From: CAZKWG01 sp964615375
GTDB lineage: Bacteria > Myxococcota_A > UBA796 > CAZKWG01
Assembly: GCA_964615375.1 (NCBI GenBank)
Contig: CAZTOW010000033.1
Location: forward strand, 44,081-108,080
Length of the DNA: 64,000 bases
Reading direction: 5' to 3'
Made by a program: the position numbers and the translations under genes
The notes under the pieces: generated by a model
Told to the model about the DNA's origin: nothing
Database searches by the model: none
Seen by the model: only the letters and a program-made list of their open reading frames with translations
In this document: positions 1 through 8,748 of the stretch, in pieces
Layout of the letters: each line of letters begins with the position of its first letter
Position numbering within the stretch: the stretch's first letter is position 1

Positions 1-458
1 TCCGGGTCGAAGCGCTTGGCCGCGCGCAGCAGGCCGATGTAGCCCTCCTGGACCAGATCCTCCTCGTCCATGAAGGGGCCCGCCAGCTTGCGGGCCTCGC
101 CGTGGGCGATGCGGCGACCGGACATGGCGAGCCGCCAGCGCAGCTCCTCGGCGCGCTGCCAGGCGTCCATGGCCTTGCGGCTGCGGGCGCGGAGCTGATC
201 ATCGCGACGCGCGGCGCGCATCACGGCGTTGACGGCCTCCTCCAGACGATCCACGGCGCCCGCCCGGGTGCGCTCGGCGCGATCCGGGCGACGCATCAGG
301 ATGGACTCGGCCTCCGGGATCCCCGCGACCGCCTCACGCGCCTCCTGCTCCGCCTTGCGGATCTCACGCGCCATGGACTTCTCTTCCTCGGCGGTGAGGC
401 GCTCAGAGACGTGGTCGACGTCAGGCACGCGGTAGACCCGGTCGATTCCGAGAGACAT
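1..458 (-). CDS. RNA polymerase sigma factor, sigma-70 family (3' part outside window)
   Basis: Only the first 152 codons are in the window. The protein begins MSLGIDRVYRVPDV, continues as a highly charged helical region, and reaches sigma region 2 at the window edge (MDEEDLVQEGYIGLLRAAKR), the core-polymerase and -10 recognition segment of sigma-70 proteins. The ATG at 458 is preceded by AAGGAG at a good distance. The long charged N-terminus before region 2 and the lack of an obvious region 1.1 suit a group 2/3 (RpoS/SigB-like or RpoH-like) factor rather than the housekeeping one, but subgroup cannot be fixed without the rest. trpS lies upstream on the same strand with 162 bp between, where a promoter candidate is seen. 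Confidence 0.85.
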   Translation of the reverse strand, partial: MSLGIDRVYRVPDVDHVSERLTAEEEKSMAREIRKAEQEAREAVAGIPEAESILMRRPDRAERTRAGAVDRLEEAVNAVMRAARRDDQLRARSRKAMDAWQRAEELRWRLAMSGRRIAHGEARKLAGPFMDEEDLVQEGYIGLLRAAKRFDP

Positions 459-546
459 ACGCGACACTCCTTTGAAGGGGCTCTGGGGGTCGGTGCCTCC
501 TCCCCGTACGAGGCAGGGCGAACACCCCAGGCTATGAAACGGGACT

Positions 547-575
547 ATCTGATACCTCAGTGGTCCCACTGTCAA
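547..575 (-). promoter_or_regulatory. Promoter candidate for the sigma factor gene, with a dyad in the spacer
   Basis: Read on the minus strand there is a perfect -35 box TTGACA (575 to 570), a 17-nt spacer and a weak -10 candidate TCAGAT (552 to 547). The spacer starts inside the dyad AGTGGGACCACT (570 to 559), so a repressor or activator could sit between the boxes. The start codon at 458 would leave a leader of roughly 80 nt. The -35 match and the dyad are seen directly; function is inferred. Confidence 0.4.
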
Positions 576-620
576 GTAGTTTCTGTTACGTTTCTGTGAC
601 AGACCTTGCTGAATGAGGAT

Positions 621-1586
621 TCATAGACCAACGCGATCACGTACGATCTTCATGGTCTCTCGGGCCACCGCCCGGGCTCGCAGGGCGCCCGCGTCGAGCA
701 CGCCGAACACCTGTTCGGGGTGCGCGAGCAGCTCCTGGTAGCGCTCCCGCGGAACCGTCAGTCGAGCGTCCATGAGCTCGAAGAGCTCCTGCTTGGCATG
801 CCCGTAACCCAGCCCGCCGGCCCGGTAACGCCGCGCCAGATCCTCGCTCTGCTCCGGGGAGGCGAAGAGCTTGTGGAGGGCGAAGACGTTGCAGGTGTCG
901 GGGTTCTTGGGCTCCTCGAGGGGCGTGCTGTCGGTCTGGATGCTCATCACCTTCTTGCGGAGCTGCTTCGACGGCAGGAAGATCTCGATGGCGTTGTCGT
1001 AGCTCTTGCTCATCTTGCGCCCGTCCAGGCCCGGGATCGTGGCGACCTCCGCGCGGATGAGCGGCTCGGGCATCGTGAACGTCTCGCCGTAGGCGTGGTT
1101 GAAGCGGCCCGCGATGTCGCGCGCGATCTCGACGTGCTGCTTCTGGTCCTTGCCCACGGGGACCACGTTGGACTGGAACATGAGGATGTCCGCCGCCATG
1201 AGCACCGGGTAGGTGTAGACCCCGGCGTTGACCTCACGGTCCTTGGCCTCAGCGTCCTTGAACGCATGAGCCTTGTCCAGCATTCCCTTGCCCGTCGAGC
1301 AACCCAGGATCCAGCTCAGCTCGCAGATCTCGGGGACCTGGTGCTGGGCGAAGAAGACCGTGCGCTCCGGGTCCAGCCCGAGCGCCAGCCAGGTCGCGCC
1401 CACCTCCAGGATCTCCCGGCGCATCTTCTCGCGATCGAAGACCGTGGTGAGCGCGTGGTAGCTGGCGATGAAGTAGAAGCTCTCGTAGCTGCCCTGGAGC
1501 GCCAGCGCGGGCTCGATGGCCCCGAGCAGGTTGCCCAGATGGGGAGTCCCGGTGGGCTTGACGCCGGTGAGCGAGCGTCGCGCCAT
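621..1586 (-). CDS. trpS: Tryptophan--tRNA ligase
   Basis: Class I aminoacyl-tRNA synthetase that charges tRNA-Trp in the cytoplasm. It is 321 aa, normal for bacterial TrpRS. The HIGH-type signature is in TGTPHLGNLLGA near residue 12, and the KMSKS loop (GRKMSKSYDN) has its first Lys at residue 191. The Rossmann fold and the anticodon-side helical domain (ELFELMDARL, QELLAHPEQVFGVL) follow the family order. The ATG at 1586 is chosen because AGGAG lies about 9 nt upstream and the family-typical start RRSLTGVKPTG follows; the frame is open further upstream but that extension looks non-coding. It is divergent from the lipoprotein gene at 1740 and upstream of the sigma factor gene. Confidence 0.95.
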   Translation of the reverse strand: MARRSLTGVKPTGTPHLGNLLGAIEPALALQGSYESFYFIASYHALTTVFDREKMRREILEVGATWLALGLDPERTVFFAQHQVPEICELSWILGCSTGKGMLDKAHAFKDAEAKDREVNAGVYTYPVLMAADILMFQSNVVPVGKDQKQHVEIARDIAGRFNHAYGETFTMPEPLIRAEVATIPGLDGRKMSKSYDNAIEIFLPSKQLRKKVMSIQTDSTPLEEPKNPDTCNVFALHKLFASPEQSEDLARRYRAGGLGYGHAKQELFELMDARLTVPRERYQELLAHPEQVFGVLDAGALRARAVARETMKIVRDRVGL

Positions 1587-1739
1587 GATGGCTCCTGGTT
1601 GGAGGGGGGAGTCCGAGAGGGGAGGACGAGCGCCGGAGAGCGCCACGCGCCCTCTCAGCGAGAGGCGGCTATCATGCACAGGATGCTACAATTTGCAAGC
1701 CCTTCGACGCATGGGGCCACGCGCCCACGGAGTGAGACG

Positions 1740-3143
1740 ATGCGCTTCCTTCCCTTCCTGGCCCTCATCCTCGCCTGCAACGGAGACAAGCCCCCCGGAG
1801 GAGACACCCCCAGCGAGGGGGAAGGGGAGGGCGAGGGCGAAGGCGAGCCCGAGTGCTCCACGGACACCGACTGCGGCGACGGCCGCATCTGCGAAGGTGA
1901 GTCCTGCGAGGACGGCGACCGCAACAACGATATCGACGAGGCGGAGACCATCCTCTGGGACGCCGAGGCCAGCGGCACCATCAACCCGGTCGCCGACGTG
2001 GACTACTTCTCGTTCGAGGCCGAAGGCGGTGAATTCATCCGCATCAACTCGGCCCTCTCCGAGGAGGACCGCGAGACCGCCGACGAGCTCGGCTACGACA
2101 CGGCGCTCACGCTGCGCGACCCGAGCGGCAAGGTGGTGGCCAGCGTCAACGACTACCCCACCGGCGGGCGGGTCAACACCTACGACGCCGTGCTCTACGC
2201 CTACCTGGCCGACGCGGGCACCTACACGATCCAGGTCGAGGATCTGGGCACCTTCGACGGCAGCAAGTCCCCGGAGGGCGATCCCGAGTACGGCTACACC
2301 ATCTCGCTCTCGGAGACCGGCAGCCACACCCGAGAGACGGACGCCATCGACGATCCCAGCCTGGACGTGGACATCTCCGGCGCGAACACGCTCTACGCGG
2401 TGGGCGTGGTGCTGGACGAGGCGGGCGACTCCGACTGGGTGGAGGTCAACTTCCCCTACGGCGAGGCCGGGATCAACGTGCTCGGCGCCTACGATCTCGG
2501 CGGCAGCGACGCCTACCCCGAGGTGCGCCTGTGGAGCGACGACGACGAGCTGCTCACCGACAAGGTCGGGGTCGGCCCGGAGGGTGTGGCCTTCTACCCC
2601 TCGATGGAGGACGCCCGCTACGTGCTCGAGCTGACCGACGCCTACGGCGGCGGGAGCGCGGAGAGCTGGTACTTCGTCTTCCTGCTCGCGCAGGAAGAGG
2701 GCGAGGCCTACGACGCCGAGGAGGAGCCGAACGACAGCCTGGACGCGCCCAACGAGCTCACGCAGTACACCGCCGAGGCCGACGCGGGCGACTACACCTA
2801 CGCCCGCGCCCGGGGCGATCTGGCCGCCGAGGGCGACCAGGACTGGTACCTGCTGGAGGGCATGGCGGACGGCTACCTGATCGTCTGCCTGAGCTCGAGC
2901 CTCTACGGCAGCACCGTGGCGCCCACCGTCTCCGTCTACGACAGCGCCGGCGCCCTCCTGGACAGCCAGACCGGCGACCCCGACTCCGACGACGGCACGA
3001 CCATCATCGACAACCTCTCCATCGCCGAAGAGGACTACCTGCTCAGCGTCAGCGCGCCCTCGGGCGAGAGCGGGCTCTCGGCCTGGTACGCGATGATCGT
3101 CTACACCACGAGCTTCGAGACGGACAGCTACTCCTGCCCTTGA
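1740..3143 (+). CDS. Secreted lipoprotein with PPC-type (bacterial pre-peptidase C-terminal) beta domains
   Basis: 467 aa. The N-terminus MRFLPFLALILACNGDK is a short lipoprotein signal peptide with lipobox LILAC, followed by an acidic Glu-Gly repeat linker and a small Cys-rich patch (CSTDTDCGDGRICEGESC). The rest holds PPC-like beta-sandwich units, recognised from phrases such as ADVDYFSFEAEGGEFIRI, YTIQVEDLG and GDQDWYLLEGMADGYLIVCL, where disordered NEAE/D-type segments precede each. No peptidase domain is attached, so this is probably a stand-alone surface or adhesive lipoprotein. The frame is open further upstream but the lipoprotein leader fixes the start at 1740. A TACAAT -10-like hexamer lies at 1687-1692. 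Confidence 0.75.
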   Translation: MRFLPFLALILACNGDKPPGGDTPSEGEGEGEGEGEPECSTDTDCGDGRICEGESCEDGDRNNDIDEAETILWDAEASGTINPVADVDYFSFEAEGGEFIRINSALSEEDRETADELGYDTALTLRDPSGKVVASVNDYPTGGRVNTYDAVLYAYLADAGTYTIQVEDLGTFDGSKSPEGDPEYGYTISLSETGSHTRETDAIDDPSLDVDISGANTLYAVGVVLDEAGDSDWVEVNFPYGEAGINVLGAYDLGGSDAYPEVRLWSDDDELLTDKVGVGPEGVAFYPSMEDARYVLELTDAYGGGSAESWYFVFLLAQEEGEAYDAEEEPNDSLDAPNELTQYTAEADAGDYTYARARGDLAAEGDQDWYLLEGMADGYLIVCLSSSLYGSTVAPTVSVYDSAGALLDSQTGDPDSDDGTTIIDNLSIAEEDYLLSVSAPSGESGLSAWYAMIVYTTSFETDSYSCP

Positions 3144-3172
3144 GGCTCCGCCGCTGCCCTTGAGGCTCCGCC
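3134..3172. repeat. 19-bp perfect direct repeat spanning a stop codon
   Basis: The 19-mer CTGCCCTTGAGGCTCCGCC occurs at 3134-3152 and again at 3154-3172, separated by one base. The first copy contains the TGA that ends the PPC lipoprotein gene; the second lies just before the end of the convergent GspC-like gene. This looks like a small replication-slippage duplication. Confidence 0.9.
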
Positions 3173-3175
3173 TCG

Positions 3176-4039
3176 TCACTCGACGTGGTACTTCAGCTCC
3201 ATCTTCTGGCCTTTGCGCGTGATCTTCACGCGCACGACCTCCTTCTTGCGCACCTTGCGCCAGGCGGAGAAGGCCTGGACGATGCTCTTCACCTCCTTGC
3301 CGTTGAAGGAGAGGATGATGTCGCCGTTCTCCAGGCCCACCTGGTCCAGCAGGGTCCCGCAGCGGATCCGCTTGACGGTGAACCCGATGACCTTCCCGCT
3401 CTCGTTCTTCGCCCAGTCCACGTAGGCCAGCTTCGCCGCCCGGTCCAGGTCGTTGGCGTACTCCATGATGACGTCGCGGGGCACCGACCACTCGTTGGGG
3501 CCGATGGAGAGCACCCCGGGGGTGGGCTCGGCGCACTTCTGCTTCTTGCTGCCCTTGCCCCCGCCCTTCTTCGAGGCCCCGCGCTCCGCCGCCAGGCGCT
3601 CGGCCCGCGCCGCGCGGACCAGCGCCGCCGCGTCGGCCTTCCCGCGCTTCAGCGCGTCGGCGCGCTCGGGCACGTCGGCCACCAGGCCCGCCTCGGGCGC
3701 CTCGTCCGCCTTCTCCTCCTCCACCGGCTGCTTGGGCGTCTCTTTCTTGGGCGTCGGCGTCACCGGCGCCTGCACCACCGGCTGGACCGTGGCGTCCTTC
3801 ACCTCGCCAGGGTCGGGGTCCTGGGGCGCGGGCCCCGGGGTGTCGCGCAGGAAGGCGTCGTCCAGCAGGCCCTCGTCCGCGGCCAGCCCGACCTCGCGCT
3901 CCGGGGCCTTCTCGATGATGAGCTCCTCGACGTCGGGGAGGAGCGCGCTGAACAGCAGGACGACCAGCGGGACGGCGTAGCCAGCCAGCGCCAGCAGGAA
4001 GGCGATGGAGAAGTAGAACGCTTCCCGGATGATCCGCAT
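3176..4039 (-). CDS. GspC-like type II secretion protein with C-terminal PDZ domain
   Basis: 287 aa. One N-terminal membrane segment (IAFLLALAGYAVPLVVLLFSALL, about residues 11-33) is followed by a long Pro/Lys/Glu-rich linker. The C-terminal 110 residues match GspC: a short homology-region remnant (ECAEPTPGVLSIG... is preceded by KKGGGKGSKK) and then a PDZ core with GFTVKRIRCGTLLDQVGLENG and DIILSFNGKEVKS. In type II secretion GspC bridges the inner-membrane platform and the outer-membrane secretin; the PDZ domain helps select substrates. No other gsp gene is in the window, so this is an orphan gspC. The ATG at 4039 has GGGAG just upstream. metG follows on the same strand upstream. Confidence 0.75.
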   Translation of the reverse strand: MRIIREAFYFSIAFLLALAGYAVPLVVLLFSALLPDVEELIIEKAPEREVGLAADEGLLDDAFLRDTPGPAPQDPDPGEVKDATVQPVVQAPVTPTPKKETPKQPVEEEKADEAPEAGLVADVPERADALKRGKADAAALVRAARAERLAAERGASKKGGGKGSKKQKCAEPTPGVLSIGPNEWSVPRDVIMEYANDLDRAAKLAYVDWAKNESGKVIGFTVKRIRCGTLLDQVGLENGDIILSFNGKEVKSIVQAFSAWRKVRKKEVVRVKITRKGQKMELKYHVE

Positions 4040-4119
4040 CGCTCCCTTTCGCCGGCCCGGCGCGGCCTCACCCTTCGACGCGCGAGCGCGCCGGAGATTC
4101 GACGCGCCCGTGAGATCGC

Positions 4120-6165
4120 CTACCGGACGATGGTACCAGGAGAAACGGGCTCTGTGATGGTCGCCATGCCTTTCACCTCGCCCCCGCCCGCCGCGAGCAG
4201 CATGCCCTGGCTCAGGACCCCGCGGAGCTTGACCGGCTTGAGGTTCACGACCACCACCACGTTCAGGCCCACGAGATCGTCCGGCGCGTAGCGAGAGGCG
4301 ATCCCGGCGCAGATCGTCCGCGGCTCGGCCTCGCCCACGTCCACCTTCAGCACCAGGAGCCGGTCGGCCGAGGGGTGCTTCTCGGCGGAGACGACCCGGC
4401 CCGTGCGGAGCTGGATCTTCTGAAAGTCCTCGATCCCGATGAGCTCCATCGGCGGGGTCTCGGGGGCGGCGGCGGGGCTCTGGGCGGTCTCGGACATGGC
4501 GGGGCTTCCTCCAGCGGGGTTCGGGGATGTCTTGGGGGCCTTGGGCGCCTTGGGCGCCTTGCCGGCCTCCACCTTGGACGGCCCGGTGGTGGCGGCCTGC
4601 ACGCCGGCGGCGTCCAGGGCCTCCTGGATGGCGGCGGGGAGCTCCAGCAGGCGGGGGAAGAGGGGCTCGCCCAGCGTGATGGCCGCGCCCTCCACGAGGC
4701 CGTCGAGCGCGCCGAGCGCGTCCACGCCAGTCCCCTCGACCCCCAGCTTGCGCAGGAGCTCCTCGGCCTTGGTCGGGCAGAAGGGAGCGAGGTGCAGGGC
4801 CGCCACCCGGCAGATCTCCAGGCAGCGCCGCATCACGCCGGCGAGGCGCTCGCTCCGGCCCTCGCGGTTCAGGCGCCAGGGCTCCTCGGTGTCGATGTAC
4901 TTGTTGCCGGCGCGCACCAGCTCCCAGAGCGCCTCCAGCGCGCGGGAGAACTGAAGGCTCTCCAGCTCCTCGCGGAAGCGGCGGGCCACGTCCGCGCAGA
5001 GCGCGTCCAGCGCGCGATCCCCGTCCGTGGGCGCGCCCAGGGCCGGCACGCGGGCCTGGAGCCAGCGCTCGGTCATGGAGAGCGCCCGGTGCGCCAGGTT
5101 GCCGAGGTCGTTGGCCAGATCGGCGTTGTACCGCACCAGGAAGGCGTTGTGCGCGAAGTCCCCGTCGGCGCCGAAGGGCAGCTCGCGCAGCAGGAAGTAG
5201 CGCACGGCGTCGGGGCCGTAGGCGTCCACCAGGCGGTGCGGATCCACTACGTTGCCGAGCGATTTGCTCATCTTCTGGCCCTCGACCGTCCACCAGCCGT
5301 GGGCGTAGAGGCAGCGCGCGGGCTCGAGGCCGAGCGCGAAGAGCATCGTGGACCAGTAGACCGCGTGCGTGGTCAGGATGTCCTTGCCCACGAGGTGGAA
5401 GTCCGCCGGCCAGTGCTCGGCGAAGCGCTCCTCGTCGGAGAGGTAGCCCACGGCCGAGATGTAGTTCGTGAGCGCGTCGAACCAGACGTAGGTCACGTAG
5501 TCCGGCGCCCAGGGGATGGGGACCCCCCAGCTCATGCGGGCGACCGGGCGGCTGATGCACAGATCGCCGACCTCCTTGCGCAGGTAGCCCAGCACCTCGT
5601 TGCGACGGCGCTCCGGCCTCAGGAAGTCCGGGTGCTCGTCGATCCAGGCGCGGAGCTGGTCGGCGTAGCGGCCCATGCGGAAGAACCAGTTGGTCTCCTT
5701 GACCCACTCCACGGGCAGGCCGCTCTCCGGGCACTTGCCGTCGATGAGGTCCTTCTCCGTCCAGAAGCGCTCGGCGGCCGTGGAGTACCAGCCCTCGTAG
5801 TCGGCGGCGTAGATGTCGCCCTGGTCGTAGAGGCGCTGGAGGACGGCCTGCACGACGCGGGTGTGCCGCGGCTGGGTGGTGCGGATGAAGTCGTCGTGCG
5901 TGATCAGCAGGCGCTCCCACAGGCGCTGGAAGTCCGGCGCGAGCGCGTCGGTGTGCTCCTGGGGGGTGCGACCCAGCCGCGCGGCGGCCTCCATCACCTT
6001 CTGGCCGTGCTCGTCCGTGCCCGTGAGGAAGGTCACCGGGCGGCCGTTCTGCCGGTGCCAGCGCGAGATCACGTCGGCGGCGACCGTCGTGTAGGCGTGG
6101 CCCAGGTGCGGTCGATCGTTGACGTAGTAGATGGGGGTCGTGACGTAGAAGCGTCTCTCGGACAC
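4120..6165 (-). CDS. metG: Methionine--tRNA ligase
   Basis: 681 aa, the length of MetRS with the C-terminal EMAPII-like tRNA-binding domain. The HIGH-type motif is RPHLGHAYTT near residue 18 and the KMSKS loop (GQKMSKSLGN) has its first Lys at residue 298. The connective-peptide region has CPESGLPVEW. Catalytic domain and anticodon-binding helices run to about residue 520; a Pro/Ala/Lys linker follows, then the tRNA-binding domain (IQLRTGRVVSAEKHPSADRL ... LRGVLSQGMLLAA). The ATG at 6165 begins MSERRFYVTTPIYYVN, the standard family start. The GspC-like gene lies 80 bp downstream on the same strand. Confidence 0.96.
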   Translation of the reverse strand: MSERRFYVTTPIYYVNDRPHLGHAYTTVAADVISRWHRQNGRPVTFLTGTDEHGQKVMEAAARLGRTPQEHTDALAPDFQRLWERLLITHDDFIRTTQPRHTRVVQAVLQRLYDQGDIYAADYEGWYSTAAERFWTEKDLIDGKCPESGLPVEWVKETNWFFRMGRYADQLRAWIDEHPDFLRPERRRNEVLGYLRKEVGDLCISRPVARMSWGVPIPWAPDYVTYVWFDALTNYISAVGYLSDEERFAEHWPADFHLVGKDILTTHAVYWSTMLFALGLEPARCLYAHGWWTVEGQKMSKSLGNVVDPHRLVDAYGPDAVRYFLLRELPFGADGDFAHNAFLVRYNADLANDLGNLAHRALSMTERWLQARVPALGAPTDGDRALDALCADVARRFREELESLQFSRALEALWELVRAGNKYIDTEEPWRLNREGRSERLAGVMRRCLEICRVAALHLAPFCPTKAEELLRKLGVEGTGVDALGALDGLVEGAAITLGEPLFPRLLELPAAIQEALDAAGVQAATTGPSKVEAGKAPKAPKAPKTSPNPAGGSPAMSETAQSPAAAPETPPMELIGIEDFQKIQLRTGRVVSAEKHPSADRLLVLKVDVGEAEPRTICAGIASRYAPDDLVGLNVVVVVNLKPVKLRGVLSQGMLLAAGGGEVKGMATITEPVSPGTIVR

Positions 6166-6288
6166 AGGAGCTCCCGGCGAGCCTGGGTCGGCGCGCTGGC
6201 ACTCTCGCTATACGCCCCTCCCCTTCCGGGCAAGCCCCCGCCCCTGCGCAAGCTTGTGCCGCGCACCGGGACGCGATAGCCCTCGCCG

Positions 6289-7173
6289 ATGGTTCGAGCC
6301 CTCGGCTACTCGTTGGACGACTTCGACCCGGCGGATCCCGGACGGCTCTGCCGTGGGCGGGAGCGCTGGATCGACCCGCTCCCCCCTGAGGACCCGCGGG
6401 CCGAGGCGGCCCCCCGCCTGCACCGGCTGGTGGTGAGCGGCGCCTCGTTCTCCGACGAATCCGCCGCCGACGCCCAGCGCGGCCTGCGCTTCTCGGGGTT
6501 GAACGCCGGAGAGGTCATCTCCGCCGTCTTCCCGGGTCGGGTGGTCGTGGCCCTGGCGGAGGACGCGAACCCGCGCAGCACCCCGCCCGGCGCCACGGAC
6601 GAGGAGGTCTACGCCCTGACCCGCCCCAGCGGCCCGCTGCGCCTGTGGCGCGCCCGCTGGCGGCTGCCCTGCCCGGACGCCGCGACCATGGAGAGCGCGG
6701 TGGAGGCGGGCGCCGACGTGCTGGTCATCCTGGGTCAGCGCGGCGGTCGCAGCGCGGCCCGCGCCGCCCCCGAGCCCCTGCCCGAGGGGCTGGAGGAGTC
6801 GCTCTTCCTGCTGGTCGGCTTCCGCCAGGACAGCGTGCCCGCGCGTCGCTTCCAGTCCTCGGCCCTGCCCACCGTGCTGGAGCAGGCCCACGCCATCGTG
6901 CTCATCCACCAGGACAAGCACGGCTACAGCCTCGGCGCGTACACGCGCGAGCGCCTGAACCCGCGGGAGCCCCTGGAGCGCCTCGCCCGCGCCCGCGGCG
7001 CGCTCCCCGTGCCCTTCGCCATCCCGCCCATGCTGGCCCGCTGGGATCGCGCCCTGTGGGAGCTGCGCCAGGGCTGGGATGACCGCGTCCTGGGCGAATT
7101 CCCCGTCCCGCCGGCCCAGGAGCCGAGCCGCCGCGCCCGCTGGGCCGGGCGGCGAGGGCGCGGAGAGGAATGA
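6289..7173 (+). CDS. Hypothetical cytoplasmic protein, 294 aa
   Basis: I do not recognise a family. The protein begins MVRALGYSLDDFDPADPGRL, has no signal peptide or membrane span, and contains two hydrophobic beta-like stretches (AVFPGRVVVALAEDA and EAGADVLVILGQRGG) followed by an Arg-rich tail (PSRRARWAGRRGRGEE). The N-terminal half may be an alpha/beta fold. Codon use fits the neighbours and the downstream gene starts inside its stop codon (ATGA), which supports a genuine two-gene unit. The start at 6289 is the first ATG; no clear ribosome-binding site is seen. Confidence 0.65.
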   Translation: MVRALGYSLDDFDPADPGRLCRGRERWIDPLPPEDPRAEAAPRLHRLVVSGASFSDESAADAQRGLRFSGLNAGEVISAVFPGRVVVALAEDANPRSTPPGATDEEVYALTRPSGPLRLWRARWRLPCPDAATMESAVEAGADVLVILGQRGGRSAARAAPEPLPEGLEESLFLLVGFRQDSVPARRFQSSALPTVLEQAHAIVLIHQDKHGYSLGAYTRERLNPREPLERLARARGALPVPFAIPPMLARWDRALWELRQGWDDRVLGEFPVPPAQEPSRRARWAGRRGRGEE

Positions 7174-7973
7174 GCCTCGCCCTCTGGCTGCTGGCGCTCT
7201 GGTGCGCCGTGGTCCGGGCCGAGGACGATGTCTGGCTCACCCCCTCCGGGGCCGGCGGGCTCGTGTGGGGAACATCCGAGCAGCCCCTGGACGCCGTCCC
7301 GCGCGGGCGGGACCTCTACCTCCCCGACGCGGGCTTCATCGGGCTGACCACCAAGGACAAGCCGGATGATCTCGAGGTCCCCGCCCCGCCCGGCGAGCGG
7401 CGCTTCCTGCGCTACGTGGGCGGTCAGCTGGTGGACGCCTGGCAGCTGAGCCCGCGCCCCATCCCCATCATCGAGTTCTCTCGCGTGGGCGACGTGGAGT
7501 TCACCGGCCCGGTGCTGGGCCCGGCCACGGGCAAGGGCGAAGAGGGCTGGATGGCCGTGGGCGACGCCACGAGCTGGCGCATCCGCGACCGCACGGTGCT
7601 GCACTGGAAGGATCGCGCCTCCAGCGTGGAGATCCTCGTCAGCCGCGCCAGCCCCTCCTCCGGCTACGGTGTGCGCCGCGAGGTGGCCCTGACCCCGGGC
7701 ATCCCCAGCAAGGTCAAGGTCCAGCTCAAGGGCGACATGAACCGCTGGGTCAAGCCCCGGATGGCCGAGATCTCGGGCTGCTTCGACAACTCGCCGAAGC
7801 CGGTGGAGGCCGTGGTCTGGGTGCGCTGGGACGCCCGCGGCCAGCTCTCGCGCGTGCGGGCCACCGCCGACCAGACCGCCGCCGAGCTCACCCCCTGCGT
7901 GGCCGGCGCCATCGCCGATCTGACGGCCCTGCCCAGCCAGGAGGGCAGCTTCAGCCTCCTGAGGCTCCGCTAG
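7170..7973 (+). CDS. Secreted hypothetical protein, 267 aa
   Basis: The N-terminus MSLALWLLALWCAVVRAEDD is a Sec signal peptide with a probable cleavage after VRA. The mature part has no family I can name; it includes two well spaced segments of alternating beta pattern and a C-terminal region (MAEISGCFDNSPKPVEAVVWVRWDARGQLSRV) resembling the TonB-like or AgmX/PglI C-terminal region in which a Cys precedes a basic beta-hairpin. That resemblance is tentative. The gene overlaps the upstream gene by 4 bp (ATGA), so translation is probably coupled. Its 3' end overlaps the convergent lipoprotein gene by 23 bp. Confidence 0.65.
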   Translation: MSLALWLLALWCAVVRAEDDVWLTPSGAGGLVWGTSEQPLDAVPRGRDLYLPDAGFIGLTTKDKPDDLEVPAPPGERRFLRYVGGQLVDAWQLSPRPIPIIEFSRVGDVEFTGPVLGPATGKGEEGWMAVGDATSWRIRDRTVLHWKDRASSVEILVSRASPSSGYGVRREVALTPGIPSKVKVQLKGDMNRWVKPRMAEISGCFDNSPKPVEAVVWVRWDARGQLSRVRATADQTAAELTPCVAGAIADLTALPSQEGSFSLLRLR

Positions 7974-8748
7974 CCGGGGCCTCGCTCGGGGCGATCAGGG
8001 CGCGGACCTCGTCGGGCATGGGCGGAACGACCAGATCGGGCGGATCGAAGGTGACGCTCTGCCAGACGATCTCGGTGGACATCAGGGCGTTGACCACCCG
8101 CATCCGGTGGGCGATCCACATCCCGTCGATCTCCCGATAGTCGTCGTTCAGGGTCGTGATCTGGATATTGCCCATGGCGGTCTCGGCCAGCATGCGCGAG
8201 CCCACCCAGTCCCCGGTCCCCACGTCGAAGTAGCCCAGCTCCTCCTTGCCCTCCTTCGGGACCATGGACAGCACCCAGACCTTGCGGCCCTCCAGGTCCA
8301 TCCTGCCCCTGGTCTCGATGCGCTCGAAGTGCTGGTGCAGGTTCAACAGGTAGTAGGGGTCGGCGCTGCGGAGCGCCTGGGCGCGCTCCACCCCCTCCTT
8401 GATCCGCGGCCCGGAGAGCGGATCCCGGGCCCAGGCCACCCCGTTGCTCACCCCCTCCTCCATGAGGCCCACGCCGGGCAGGTCCACCACGGAGTAGAGC
8501 TCGCCCGGGGCCTGCTGCACCATGCGCATCGTGGCGACGATGCCCTGGGCGGCCATGCGCATCTCCCCCTCCAGGCGCACGGAGCTGTGGGAGCGGATCG
8601 CGTCCTCCCCGCCGGAGCGGGCGATAGCGCGGGCGATCACCTCGTCGGCCTCGGGCATGGACCGCGTGACCACCGGCTCGGTGGAGCCCGTCTTGGGGGC
8701 GCAGGCGGGGGCCAGCAGCAGGGCGAAGCTCAACAGCAGCGATCTCAT
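7951..8748 (-). CDS. Lipoprotein with LolA/LppX-like fold (DUF4292/outer membrane lipoprotein-sorting type)
   Basis: 265 aa. MRSLLLSFALLLAPACAPKT is a lipoprotein signal (lipobox APAC). The mature region runs EVIARAIARSGGEDAIRSHSSVRLEGEM..., the opening helix and first strands of LolA-superfamily proteins, followed by repeated antiparallel strands (ATMRMVQQAPGELYSVVDLP, KVWVLSMVPKEGKEELGYF, EIDGMWIAHRMRVVN). Such proteins bind acyl chains in a half barrel; the exact role here is not known. The start ATG overlaps the stop of the S41 peptidase gene (ATGA), so the two are probably translated together and may act together in the envelope. Confidence 0.7.
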   Translation of the reverse strand: MRSLLLSFALLLAPACAPKTGSTEPVVTRSMPEADEVIARAIARSGGEDAIRSHSSVRLEGEMRMAAQGIVATMRMVQQAPGELYSVVDLPGVGLMEEGVSNGVAWARDPLSGPRIKEGVERAQALRSADPYYLLNLHQHFERIETRGRMDLEGRKVWVLSMVPKEGKEELGYFDVGTGDWVGSRMLAETAMGNIQITTLNDDYREIDGMWIAHRMRVVNALMSTEIVWQSVTFDPPDLVVPPMPDEVRALIAPSEAPASGASGG

